From: an uncultured Collinsella sp.
GTDB lineage: Bacteria > Actinomycetota > Coriobacteriia > Coriobacteriales > Coriobacteriaceae
Assembly: GCA_902494465.1 (NCBI GenBank)
Contig: CABUTH010000038.1
Location: 1-13,255 of the forward strand
DNA: 13,255 bases
Reading direction: 5' to 3'
The position numbers and the translations under genes are program-made. Below are positions 7,297 through 13,255 of the stretch, piece by piece. The notes under the pieces are model-generated. The model did not search any database and was not told the origin of the DNA. It saw only the letters and a program-made list of their open reading frames with translations. Position 1 is the first letter of the stretch. Every line of letters begins with the position of its first letter.

Positions 7297-8019
7297 ATGG
7301 CTTCAGATGCAAAAAAGATTCTGCTGGTCGAGGATGAGAAGGCAATCCGTGACGCCGTCGCTGCCTATCTCGAGCGCGAAGGCTACTGGGTTGTGGGCGT
7401 CGGCGACGGTCAGTCCGCGATCGAGGAGTTCGAGAAGCATCAGTTCGACCTGGTCGTGCTCGACCTTATGCTCCCCAAGATTCCCGGCGAGCGCGTTTGC
7501 CGCACCATTCGCGATACCTCGGATGTCCCCATCATCATGCTGACGGCTAAGGGCGAGATCGAGGACCGTATTATCGGTCTTGAGCTCGGCGCCGATGACT
7601 ATCTGATTAAGCCGTTCTCGCCGCGCGAGCTCGTCGCCCGCGTTCGTGCTCTGTTCCGCCGTGCCCATCAGGCCGACGAGCCCGCCGTCGAGGTGCTCGA
7701 CTTCGGCGATCTGGTCATCGATATCTCGGGCCACAAGATCTTGGTCGAGGGCAAGGAAGTCGATCTGACGGCTTCCGAGTTCAAGCTGCTCACCACGCTT
7801 GCCCGCCATCCCGGCCGTGTGTATAACCGCATGGAGCTGGTCGAGAAAGTGCTCGGGTATGACTTTGAGGGCTATGAGCGCACCATCGATAGCCACGTGA
7901 AGAATCTTCGCGCCAAGCTGGGCGATGATCCCAAGAAGCCCAAGTGGCTCTACACCGTCCATGGTGTCGGCTATCGCTTCGAGGCTCCGGCCAAGACCGA
8001 TAAGTCGGACGAGAAATAG
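7297..8019 (+). CDS. OmpR/PhoB-family response regulator
   Basis: A 240-residue cytosolic transcription regulator of a two-component system. The receiver domain (about 6-118) has the acidic pair Glu12/Asp13, phospho-acceptor Asp56 in VVLDLMLP, Thr83 in MLTAKG and Lys105 in LIKPFSPRE, so all key residues are present. A winged-helix DNA-binding domain (about 135-231) follows, with the typical LTASEFKLL start and the VHGVGYRF wing at the end. The ATG at 7297 is chosen because AGGGGGG (7283-7289) precedes it by seven bases; a TTG at 7276 is in frame but would place that ribosome site inside the gene. The kinase gene follows after 11 bases. A TAAAAT at 7252 may be the -10, but no -35 was found. 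The targets cannot be told from sequence. Confidence 0.95.
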   Translation: MASDAKKILLVEDEKAIRDAVAAYLEREGYWVVGVGDGQSAIEEFEKHQFDLVVLDLMLPKIPGERVCRTIRDTSDVPIIMLTAKGEIEDRIIGLELGADDYLIKPFSPRELVARVRALFRRAHQADEPAVEVLDFGDLVIDISGHKILVEGKEVDLTASEFKLLTTLARHPGRVYNRMELVEKVLGYDFEGYERTIDSHVKNLRAKLGDDPKKPKWLYTVHGVGYRFEAPAKTDKSDEK

Positions 8020-8030
8020 GGAAATCACAT

Positions 8031-9596
8031 ATGACACCTGCGCGCTTTGAAATCGGACAAAAGCACAAGCAGGAGAGCGAGGCGGGTTCCAAGGCTAGTT
8101 GGAACACGCCTCGTTCCGATTCACGGCCAACGATGAGCTATCCCTCGCGCATGGCACTTGCTTTTGCTCTGACATCGCTCATGACGGTATTGGTGCTGGT
8201 GGGCGTTGTCTCTGTTGTGTGGGGCACGGTCTTTTCGGATTACACACGCTCCAATATCGTCGAAATCGCAAATTCCGCTGCCGAGAAGTTGGCGACCTCA
8301 TATGAGGAAAACGGCTCTTGGACCGCGGGAGAACTGCGCACGGTCGCAACGTCGAGTTTGGTTTCCGACGATCTGGGCATGCAGGTCGTCAATAAAAAGG
8401 GTGTGATCGTTTATGACGATTCCTGGCCCTCGGCAAGCGCCACCGCCGATGTACGCGAAAACCAGGCTACGACCGACGACACGAGCGGCAAGAGGGCATC
8501 GCATAGCCCGGTCTCGTCTGCTCCAACCGACTCCGATAGCGTTGCTAACGTCGAGATTGTAACGTCTTCCGGCGAGCATGTCGGACAGGTAAAGCTGTGG
8601 GCCATCGGCTCCGACGCTCTGCTCACCAAGGCGGACTCTGCGTTTAGGGAGAAGACCTTTAACGCCATGGCCCTCGCCGCGGTTGTTGCAATCTGCATTT
8701 CGGTCGTTATCGGATCGCTCGTGTCGCGCATGCTCACCAAACCGATTCATCGCATCACCAGTACCGCAAAGCAAATCCGTGACGGCGACCTGTCGGCTCG
8801 CACGGGGCTGCGCGGTGATGACGAGATCGATCAGCTGGGTGAGACCTTCGATGAGATGGCCACTTCTCTCGAGAAGGATATGAAACACGAGAAGCGCCTG
8901 ACCTCAGACGTTGCACACGAGCTTCGCACGCCGCTTATGGCCATGCTCGCAACGGTCGAGGCCATGCAGGATGGCGTGTATCCCACCGACGATGAGCATT
9001 TGGAGACCGTTGCTTCCGAGACGCGTCGCCTGGCTCGTCTGGTGCAGCAGATGCTCGACCTATCGCGTATGGAAAACAGCACGGCTCCGCTCAACCTTGA
9101 GCCGGTGGACATGGTTCCTTTCGTGCGATCGATTGTGAACGGCCAGGAGCGTCTGTTTGCCGACCGCGATCTGCGCCTGCGTTTTGCGGACGAGACCCAG
9201 GGTCACGACGATGTCGTCGAAGCCGATCCCGACATGATCACGCAATGTGTTATCAACCTCATGAGCAACGCCATGCGCTACACCCCCGAGGGCGGTTGGG
9301 TCGTGGTGTCGGTGCTCAGTGACCGCAGGCACGTCAGCATTGCCGTTTCTGATACCGGCATCGGTATTGCCAAGGACGATCTGTCGCGCATTTTCGGGCG
9401 GTTTTGGCGCGCCGATGCCAGCCGCGCCCGCGAAGCTGGCGGCCTGGGCGTCGGCCTCGCCGTGACCAAGCAGATCGTCGAGCGTCACCATGGCTACATA
9501 TCCGTGGAGTCGGAGCTTGGAAAGGGTACGACTTTTACAATTCATCTGCCCCGCGAGCACACGGCGGACGCGGCATCTACTACAATGGAGCACTAG
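8031..9596 (+). CDS. Membrane sensor histidine kinase, partner of the preceding regulator
   Basis: 521 residues. Seen in order: a polar cytosolic N-terminus of about 40 residues, membrane helix 1 (about 41-67), an extracytoplasmic sensor region (about 68-211) with a Ser/Thr/Asp-rich, probably disordered segment at 143-172, membrane helix 2 (about 212-234), HAMP linker (about 235-287), HisKA domain with phospho-acceptor His296 in SDVAHELRTPL, and an ATPase domain with N box Asn409/Asn413, DTGIGI at 441-446, FGRFWR and the GGLGVGLA box at 470-477. All catalytic motifs are intact. The ATG at 8031 has an AGGGA eight bases upstream; a later ATG (residue 35) has none. The signal sensed is unknown. 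Eleven bases after the regulator stop, so one operon. Confidence 0.95.
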   Translation: MTPARFEIGQKHKQESEAGSKASWNTPRSDSRPTMSYPSRMALAFALTSLMTVLVLVGVVSVVWGTVFSDYTRSNIVEIANSAAEKLATSYEENGSWTAGELRTVATSSLVSDDLGMQVVNKKGVIVYDDSWPSASATADVRENQATTDDTSGKRASHSPVSSAPTDSDSVANVEIVTSSGEHVGQVKLWAIGSDALLTKADSAFREKTFNAMALAAVVAICISVVIGSLVSRMLTKPIHRITSTAKQIRDGDLSARTGLRGDDEIDQLGETFDEMATSLEKDMKHEKRLTSDVAHELRTPLMAMLATVEAMQDGVYPTDDEHLETVASETRRLARLVQQMLDLSRMENSTAPLNLEPVDMVPFVRSIVNGQERLFADRDLRLRFADETQGHDDVVEADPDMITQCVINLMSNAMRYTPEGGWVVVSVLSDRRHVSIAVSDTGIGIAKDDLSRIFGRFWRADASRAREAGGLGVGLAVTKQIVERHHGYISVESELGKGTTFTIHLPREHTADAASTTMEH

Positions 9597-9654
9597 CTTT
9601 TCGCTATTCGGTGAAGGAGGGGCCGCGTCCCTGCCGCTCCGAGTTTGCGAAAAC

Positions 9655-9674
9655 ATGCGGGAGAGAACCCGCAT
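9655..9674 (+). terminator. Hairpin between kinase and purC, weak terminator
   Basis: ATGCGGG (9655-9661) and CCCGCAT (9668-9674) form a perfect 7-bp stem with a six-base loop, followed by a broken T-rich stretch (TTTCTGTCGTATTT). It lies 17 bases before the purC ribosome site, so it could end the two-component operon or act as a purC leader structure. Confidence 0.4.
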
Positions 9675-9705
9675 TTCTGTCGTATTTAGGTAAGGAGTGA
9701 CTCAC

Positions 9706-10593
9706 GTGACAACGATGGAGCGTCGTCCGGATTCCCGTGGCAAGGTTCGTGATATCTACGATGCCGGTGAAAACCTGCTGATGGTCGCCACCGACCGCAT
9801 TTCTGCGTTCGACTTCATTCTTCCCGACGAGATTCCGTTTAAGGGAGAGGTGCTCAATCGCATCTCGGCATTCTGGTTCGATAAGTTTGCCGACATCGTC
9901 CCCAACCATCTCGTTTCCATCGACCCGGCGGATTTCCCCGAGGAGTTTGCTGAGTATCGTGACTACCTCGCTGGCCGCGCCATGCTGGTTAAGAAGGCCC
10001 AGACGATTCCTATCGAGTGCATCGTCCGCGGCTATCTGACCGGTTCGGGCAAGAAGGCCTATGACGAGAACGGCACCGTCTGCGGCATTCAGCTGCCCGA
10101 GGGTCTGACCGAGGCCTCCAAGCTTCCCGAGCCGCTGTTCACGCCGTCCACGAAGGCCGAGATCGGCGACCACGACGAGAACATTTCGTTCGAGCGTTGC
10201 TGCGAGATCGTGGGTGAGGACATCGCCGCGCAGATTCGCGACCTTTCCCTCAAGATCTACAAGGCCGCTGCCGAGTACGCCGCGACCCGTGGCATCATCA
10301 TTGCCGACACCAAGTTCGAGTTTGGTGTCATCGATGGCAAGGTCACGCTGATCGACGAGTGCCTCACGCCTGACTCCAGCCGTTTCTGGCCTGCCGCCAG
10401 CTACGAGGAGGGCAAGATTCAGCCCAGCTACGACAAGCAATTCGTCCGCAATTGGCTCAAAGCCAACTGGGATATGACGGGGGAGACCCCGCACCTGCCC
10501 GCCGAGGTCATCGATGGCACGTCCGAGCGCTATCGCGAGGCCTTCCAGATCATTACGGGCTCCCAGTTCACAAGCATGAAGGAGAACGCATAA
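9706..10593 (+). CDS. purC: Phosphoribosylaminoimidazole-succinocarboxamide (SAICAR) synthase
   Basis: A 295-residue cytosolic enzyme that joins aspartate to CAIR with ATP to give SAICAR in purine synthesis. Seen: GKVRDIY at 12-18, ATDRISAFD at 28-36, signature ECIVRGYLTGS at 104-114, FTPSTKAE at 145-152, DTKFEFG at 201-207 and the second signature DECLTPDSSRFW at 217-228. The length matches the longer form of the family. Start choice: three in-frame candidates are near AAGGAG (9692-9697). GTG 9706 has the best spacing (eight bases); GTG 9697 overlaps the ribosome site and ATG 9715 is 17 bases away. The next gene begins directly after its stop. Its product feeds a later step done by PurB, encoded about 4 kb upstream. 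Confidence 0.97.
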   Translation: MTTMERRPDSRGKVRDIYDAGENLLMVATDRISAFDFILPDEIPFKGEVLNRISAFWFDKFADIVPNHLVSIDPADFPEEFAEYRDYLAGRAMLVKKAQTIPIECIVRGYLTGSGKKAYDENGTVCGIQLPEGLTEASKLPEPLFTPSTKAEIGDHDENISFERCCEIVGEDIAAQIRDLSLKIYKAAAEYAATRGIIIADTKFEFGVIDGKVTLIDECLTPDSSRFWPAASYEEGKIQPSYDKQFVRNWLKANWDMTGETPHLPAEVIDGTSERYREAFQIITGSQFTSMKENA

Positions 10594-11169
10594 GTGAGTA
10601 CCCGTAGCGCCACGAACAAGCGCACGCAATCCCACGAGGTTACCGGGGTTGCGCGCAAGTCCGCCGCATCCGCCAAGCCCGCCCGTCAGGCAGCGAGCTC
10701 TGTCCGCGTCGTGCCGGCTTCGTCTAAGGCACGCCGCAAAGAGCTCGAGAAGGGCGAGAACCTCGAGGGCCTCTCTAAAGAGGAGAAGCGCGCCCGCAAG
10801 GCTAAGCAGCGCGCCAAGGAGGACCGCATCTACACGGTGTCGAATATCCTTCTCAAGCAGGATGAGGACTACACCAAGCGCCGCCGCATCTGGTGGGCCG
10901 TGCTCACTATCGGCATGGTGCTCGTCGTGGCCATTTGGGCTTCGCTGTACTTCGCTCCCGCTGGCATGGTGTCCAGCCCCGTCCAGATGGTCGGCATCGT
11001 TTTGTCCTACGTCGTCATTTTGGGTGACTTTATCTACGACTTCGTTCGTATTCGTCCCCTGCGCAACATGTACCGCGCGCAGGCCGAGGGCATGTCCGAG
11101 AACAAGCTCAACGCTCTTATCGAGCGCGCAGCTGCCGAGGAGGACAAGAAGGACTCCAAGAAGAAGTAG
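10594..11169 (+). CDS. Small membrane protein with charged N-terminus and two helices
   Basis: 191 residues, no recognised function. The N-terminal 96 residues are strongly basic and probably cytosolic, with a Lys/Arg/Glu-rich likely helical or coiled part at 44-77 and the motif IYTVSNILLKQDEDY. Two membrane helices follow at about 99-120 and 130-151, then a charged C-tail ending KKDSKKK. Both ends should face the cytosol. The GTG start comes immediately after the purC TAA, with AAGGAG (10579-10584) inside the end of purC, so it is co-transcribed and likely translationally coupled. Nothing in the sequence ties it to purine synthesis. Confidence 0.85.
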   Translation: MSTRSATNKRTQSHEVTGVARKSAASAKPARQAASSVRVVPASSKARRKELEKGENLEGLSKEEKRARKAKQRAKEDRIYTVSNILLKQDEDYTKRRRIWWAVLTIGMVLVVAIWASLYFAPAGMVSSPVQMVGIVLSYVVILGDFIYDFVRIRPLRNMYRAQAEGMSENKLNALIERAAAEEDKKDSKKK

Positions 11170-11172
11170 CGT

Positions 11173-11202
11173 TTGCATACATACTTATCGCTAAGATATA
11201 AG
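11173..11202 (+). promoter_or_regulatory. Possible promoter of the M29 aminopeptidase, overlapping a terminator
   Basis: TTGCAT (11173-11178) and TATAAG (11197-11202) are 18 bases apart; GATATA at 11195 with 16 bases is the alternative register. The -10 runs into the first bases of the terminator stem starting at 11200. A transcript from here would start inside the stem, lack its 5' arm and escape termination. Confidence 0.45.
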
Positions 11203-11230
11203 GCGCGTCGTTTTTGCGGCGCGCCTTTTT
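11200..11230 (+). terminator. Rho-independent terminator after the purC unit
   Basis: An 11-bp stem, AAGGCGCGTCG (11200-11210) with CGGCGCGCCTT (11217-11227), containing one G-T wobble, loop TTTTTG and T run 11226-11230. It ends the purC/membrane protein transcript. Confidence 0.9.
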
Positions 11231-11258
11231 ACTGTTCTATAGATAGATGGAGTGGCAC

Positions 11259-12539
11259 ATGATTCGAGCTGCCCTGACGGTCGAAGAGGCCCTGGAGGGT
11301 ATGAAGTCCCTGGAGCCCAAGATTAAAAACTATGCGCGCCTGGTCGTCCGCAAGGGCGTAAACGTTAAGCCCGGCCAGGAAGTCGTCGTTCAGTCTCCGG
11401 TTGAGTGCGTGCCGTTTGCGCGCGTGGTGGTCGCGGAGGCCTATGCTGCCGGCGCCGGCCACGTGACGGTCATCTGGGCCGATGATGCCGTGACGAGGCT
11501 CACGTACGAGCATGTCGAGAAAAGCTATTTTGAGCAGACGCCCGAGTGGAAGCGCCTGCAGCTGGATTCCCTGGCCCAGGACGGTGCCTGCTTTATCTTT
11601 ATCGAGGGTGCGGACCCTGCCGCCCTTAAGGGCATCGATCCCGCTAAGCCCGCTGCAGCTTCTAAGGCAAGGAACACGCAGTGCAAAGTTTTCCGCCGTG
11701 GACTGGATTACAACATCAATCCGTGGTGCATCGCCGGCGCTCCGGTCGCGGCTTGGGCGCGCGAGGTGTTCCCGGGAGACGCCGATGAGGTTGCAATCTA
11801 TAAGCTGTGGAATGCGATTCTGCACACCGCTCGCGCCGATGGCCAGGACCCAGAGAGCGACTGGGAGCTCCATGACGCCGCATTCGAAAAGAACCTGCGT
11901 TTCCTGAACGACAATCGTTTCGACTACCTGCATTACACCGCGGCAAATGGAACCGATCTGACGATTGGCATGACGAAGGGTCACGAGTGGGCCGGCGGCA
12001 AGGGCAAGACGCCCGATGGGCACCCCTTCTTCCCCAACATTCCCACCGAGGAAGTCTTCACTTCGCCCGATCGCATGCGCGCCGACGGTATCGTGTACTC
12101 GGCCATGCCGCTCATCCACCACGGCAATAAGGTCGACGATTTTTGGATTAAGTTCGAGGGCGGCCGCGTGGTGGACTACGACGCCCGCGTGGGCAAGGCA
12201 ACGCTTGCGAGCATCATTGATACCGACGAAGGTGCCGCTCATCTGGGCGAGGTCGCGCTCATCTCCAAGAACACGCCGATCCGCGAAAGTGGTGTTCTGT
12301 TCTACGATACGCTCTATGACGAGAACGCTAGCTGCCATCTCGCGCTAGGTGTCGGTTTCCCCGAATGCATCGAGGGTGGGTATGACATGTCCAAGGAGGA
12401 GCTCCTGGAGCATGGCGTTAACGTCTCGAGCACGCACGTCGATTTTATGATCGGCACGGACGACATCGATATTACGGGCATTACGCCTGATGGACGTGAA
12501 GTTGTGATTTTCCAGAACGGCCAATGGAGTTGGGAATAG
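11259..12539 (+). CDS. M29-family metal-dependent aminopeptidase (AmpS/PepS-like)
   Basis: 426 residues, cytosolic; it should remove N-terminal residues from peptides using a two-metal centre. Seen: IPTEEVFTSPD with Glu265, HLGEVALI with Glu331, ASCHLALG with His360, and THVDFMIG with His393/Asp395. The spacings (66, then 29, then 33) fit the metal ligands known for this family. Seven residues after His360, where described M29 enzymes have a ligand or active-site tyrosine, this protein has Phe367 (in GVGFPEC). The ATG at 11259 has GGAG six bases before it; the in-frame ATG at 11247 overlaps that site and has none of its own. It follows a terminator and probably has its own promoter at 11173-11202. 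The tRNA-Lys -35 box overlaps its last codons. Confidence 0.95.
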   Translation: MIRAALTVEEALEGMKSLEPKIKNYARLVVRKGVNVKPGQEVVVQSPVECVPFARVVVAEAYAAGAGHVTVIWADDAVTRLTYEHVEKSYFEQTPEWKRLQLDSLAQDGACFIFIEGADPAALKGIDPAKPAAASKARNTQCKVFRRGLDYNINPWCIAGAPVAAWAREVFPGDADEVAIYKLWNAILHTARADGQDPESDWELHDAAFEKNLRFLNDNRFDYLHYTAANGTDLTIGMTKGHEWAGGKGKTPDGHPFFPNIPTEEVFTSPDRMRADGIVYSAMPLIHHGNKVDDFWIKFEGGRVVDYDARVGKATLASIIDTDEGAAHLGEVALISKNTPIRESGVLFYDTLYDENASCHLALGVGFPECIEGGYDMSKEELLEHGVNVSSTHVDFMIGTDDIDITGITPDGREVVIFQNGQWSWE

Positions 12540-12558
12540 TCCCAGACCGTGGTACAAT
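12530..12558 (+). promoter_or_regulatory. Promoter of tRNA-Lys
   Basis: -35 TTGGGA (12530-12535) and -10 TACAAT (12553-12558) are separated by 17 bases, ten bases before the tRNA. The -35 box lies inside the final codons of the aminopeptidase gene. Confidence 0.7.
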
Positions 12559-12567
12559 GCCACCCGC

Positions 12568-12643
12568 GGGCCGTTAGCTCAGCTGGCAGAGCAGGGGACT
12601 TTTAATCCCAAGGTCCAGGGTTCGAACCCCTGACGGCCCACCA
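12568..12643 (+). tRNA. tRNA-Lys (anticodon TTT)
   Basis: A complete cloverleaf of 76 bases including encoded CCA. Acceptor GGGCCGT/ACGGCCC, D-stem GCTC/GAGC, anticodon loop CTTTTAA giving TTT, T-arm CAGGG-TTCGAAC-CCCTG. The outermost anticodon-stem pair is a G-A mismatch. Its last 20 bases, less the final A, are copied at 12801-12819. The antisense frame yields a known type of spurious tRNA-shadow protein. Confidence 0.96.
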
Positions 12644-12652
12644 TAGAATAGA

Positions 12653-12683
12653 AAAGCGACTGGCGGATGCCGGCCGCTTTTTT
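12653..12683 (+). terminator. Terminator directly after tRNA-Lys
   Basis: A 12-bp stem (12653-12664 with 12669-12680) with one A-C mismatch and one wobble, loop GGAT, and six T at 12678-12683. It lies between the tRNA and the downstream copy of its 3' end, like the terminator after tRNA-Gly. Confidence 0.85.
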
Positions 12684-12690
12684 GTTACCG

Positions 12691-12819
12691 CGGCACGGGT
12701 TCGAACCCGAAAGGGCGCGGAGCTGAGTAAACGCGTGAGCGTTTGCCAGCGCAGCGCGCAAGGCGCGAAAGCGCCGCAGCGTTCGCGTGCGAAGCAGACT
12801 GAACCCCTGACGGCCCACC
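12691..12819 (+). repeat. tRNA-associated structured element B (T-arm palindrome, three hairpins, copied tRNA 3' end)
   Basis: Non-coding. It opens with the palindrome CGGGTTCGAACCCG (12696-12709), which includes the 12-base core of the tRNA-Lys T-arm and so matches it in either orientation. Hairpins follow: AAACGC-GTGA-GCGTTT (12729-12744), GGCGC-GAAA-GCGCC (12762-12775) and TTCG-CGTG-CGAA (12782-12793). It ends with an exact 19-base copy (12801-12819) of the tRNA-Lys 3' end (12624-12642). Order of parts and several words match element A behind tRNA-Gly, although the copied tRNA end differs and follows the host tRNA in each case. Confidence 0.7.
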
Positions 12820-12831
12820 CAAAGATTGTTG

Positions 12832-12862
12832 AGACGGTCAACTTCGGTTGGCCGTCTTTTTT
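12832..12862 (+). terminator. Second terminator, after the copied tRNA-Lys end
   Basis: An 11-bp stem (12832-12842 with 12847-12857) closed by a TTCG tetraloop, with one wobble pair, and six T at 12857-12862. It stands 13 bases after the copied tRNA-Lys end, where the original tRNA-Lys terminator would be if element B was inserted at the tRNA 3' end. Confidence 0.92.
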
Positions 12863-12889
12863 GTCGCCCTTTCATGGGTTCGAACCCGT
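12863..12889 (-). repeat. Truncated inverted copy of the start of element B
   Basis: Read on the - strand this gives ACGGGTTCGAACCC, two extra bases (AT), then GAAAGGGCG. Element B on the + strand (12695-12717) has the same 14 and 9 bases without the two extra ones. The palindrome core is at 12876-12887. No hairpin body or copied tRNA end accompanies it, so it appears to be a fragment. Confidence 0.55.
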
Positions 12890-13144
12890 ATCTATCTATA
12901 TATAAGAACGCTTGGCGAACAAAACCCGCCTTTTACCGATGGGAAACAAATGGTTGATGGTTTTGGAGTAAAGTGGCGCTCCAGAGATGACCGATGCCTT
13001 AACACCTATAAACCAGCTGGTCATCGCCAATATCAGAAGTCAATGCTTCAGTTTTAACCTCAGTGATGCGACTGAGGGACCTATTCATTTGTGAACAAAA
13101 TATGGAGTGCGCGATTCCCGCCCACGGCGCCCCTCCGGTCTGGC
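12890..13144. other. Gene-free stretch before the probable rRNA leader
   Basis: No convincing coding region on either strand. A perfect 7-bp hairpin CCTCAGT-GATGCG-ACTGAGG is at 13058-13077 without a T run, and a spaced inverted repeat GATGACC (12986-12992) / GGTCATC (13019-13025) surrounds an AT-rich centre. Either could be a regulatory site of a downstream rRNA operon, but the sequence does not decide this. Confidence 0.45.
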
Positions 13145-13255
13145 AATATATCTCCTTGCCGCGCGGCCCGGTCGGACCGGATCAGCCGCGAGGGCGTGCA
13201 CCTTGAGAACCGGATACTGCGAGGATGGACACTTACTTCAGTGTCGCATCCGGGC
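13145..13255 (+). promoter_or_regulatory. Probable leader region of an rRNA operon starting beyond the window
   Basis: The words CACCTTGAGAACCGGATA at 13199-13216 resemble the CTTGAGAAC box found in rRNA leaders and spacers of high-GC Gram-positive bacteria, where it forms part of the antitermination and processing region. It is followed by a hairpin (GACACT-TACTTC-AGTGTC inside GGATG/CATCC) reaching to the window edge, and preceded by the palindrome CCGGTC-G-GACCGG (13168-13180). An AATATAT at 13145 may be part of a promoter. No 16S sequence is inside the window, so this is inference. Confidence 0.45.

Noticed and set aside
7303..8037. 244-residue frame antisense to the response regulator
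   Set aside because: Mirror of a clear receiver/winged-helix gene; low-complexity composition.
9604..11178. 524-residue frame antisense to purC and the membrane protein
   Set aside because: A shadow of GC-rich coding sequence on the other strand; the + strand genes have full motifs and ribosome sites.
11229..12338. 369-residue frame antisense to the aminopeptidase
   Set aside because: A codon-bias shadow with no recognisable domain and no start signal.
12579..12875. Open frames of 98 and 79 residues antisense to tRNA-Lys and element B
   Set aside because: The GFEPWTLGLKVPC string is the antisense translation of a tRNA-Lys gene, a well-known annotation artefact.
12848..13057. 69-residue + strand frame after tRNA-Lys
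   Set aside because: It begins within a terminator stem and crosses the T-arm palindrome; no ribosome site or coding character.

Overview
The window looks like chromosomal DNA of a high-GC Gram-positive gut actinobacterium of the Coriobacteriia, and the gene style, codon use and tRNA surroundings suggest Collinsella or a close relative. That placement is inference; no rRNA gene lies inside the window. All protein genes except the first are on the + strand.

Layout. (1) 76-3507 (-): a large cell-wall-anchored adhesin with signal peptide, thioester (TQXA) head, about six CnaB/SpaA-type isopeptide domains, a C-terminal stalk and an LPATG sorting signal. (2) 3762-4096: a tRNA-Gly(CCC) gene with promoter and terminator, followed by a non-coding structured element that ends in two extra copies of the tRNA 3' end. 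(3) 4194-5540: purB. (4) 5669-7143: a two-gene unit, a small TSCPD-domain cysteine protein overlapping by one base a Tat-exported lipoprotein of unknown function. (5) 7297-9596: an OmpR-type response regulator and its membrane histidine kinase. (6) 9706-11169: purC and, directly after its stop codon, a small two-helix membrane protein. (7) 11259-12539: an M29-family aminopeptidase. (8) 12530-12889: a tRNA-Lys(TTT) gene with promoter and terminator, again followed by a structured element, a copy of the tRNA-Lys 3' end, a second terminator and a third T-arm palindrome. (9) 12890-13255: no convincing gene; the last ~110 bases resemble the leader of an rRNA operon that would begin beyond the right edge.

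How the genes relate. purB and purC both serve purine synthesis (purC makes SAICAR, purB acts on SAICAR's succinyl derivative and on adenylosuccinate) but are separated by the two-gene TSCPD/lipoprotein unit and the two-component system, so they probably do not form one operon. The two-component pair is a self-contained signalling unit with no target obvious from sequence.

The most unusual signal is not a protein. Two unrelated tRNA genes are followed by the same non-coding architecture: terminator, an inverted copy of that tRNA's own T-arm, three GC-rich hairpins, then an 18-19 base direct copy of that tRNA's 3' end. The two elements also share sequence. This looks like a small non-autonomous element family that inserts at tRNA 3' ends and restores or copies the end, carrying its own terminator. 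No CRISPR array, insertion sequence or transposase/integrase gene was seen.
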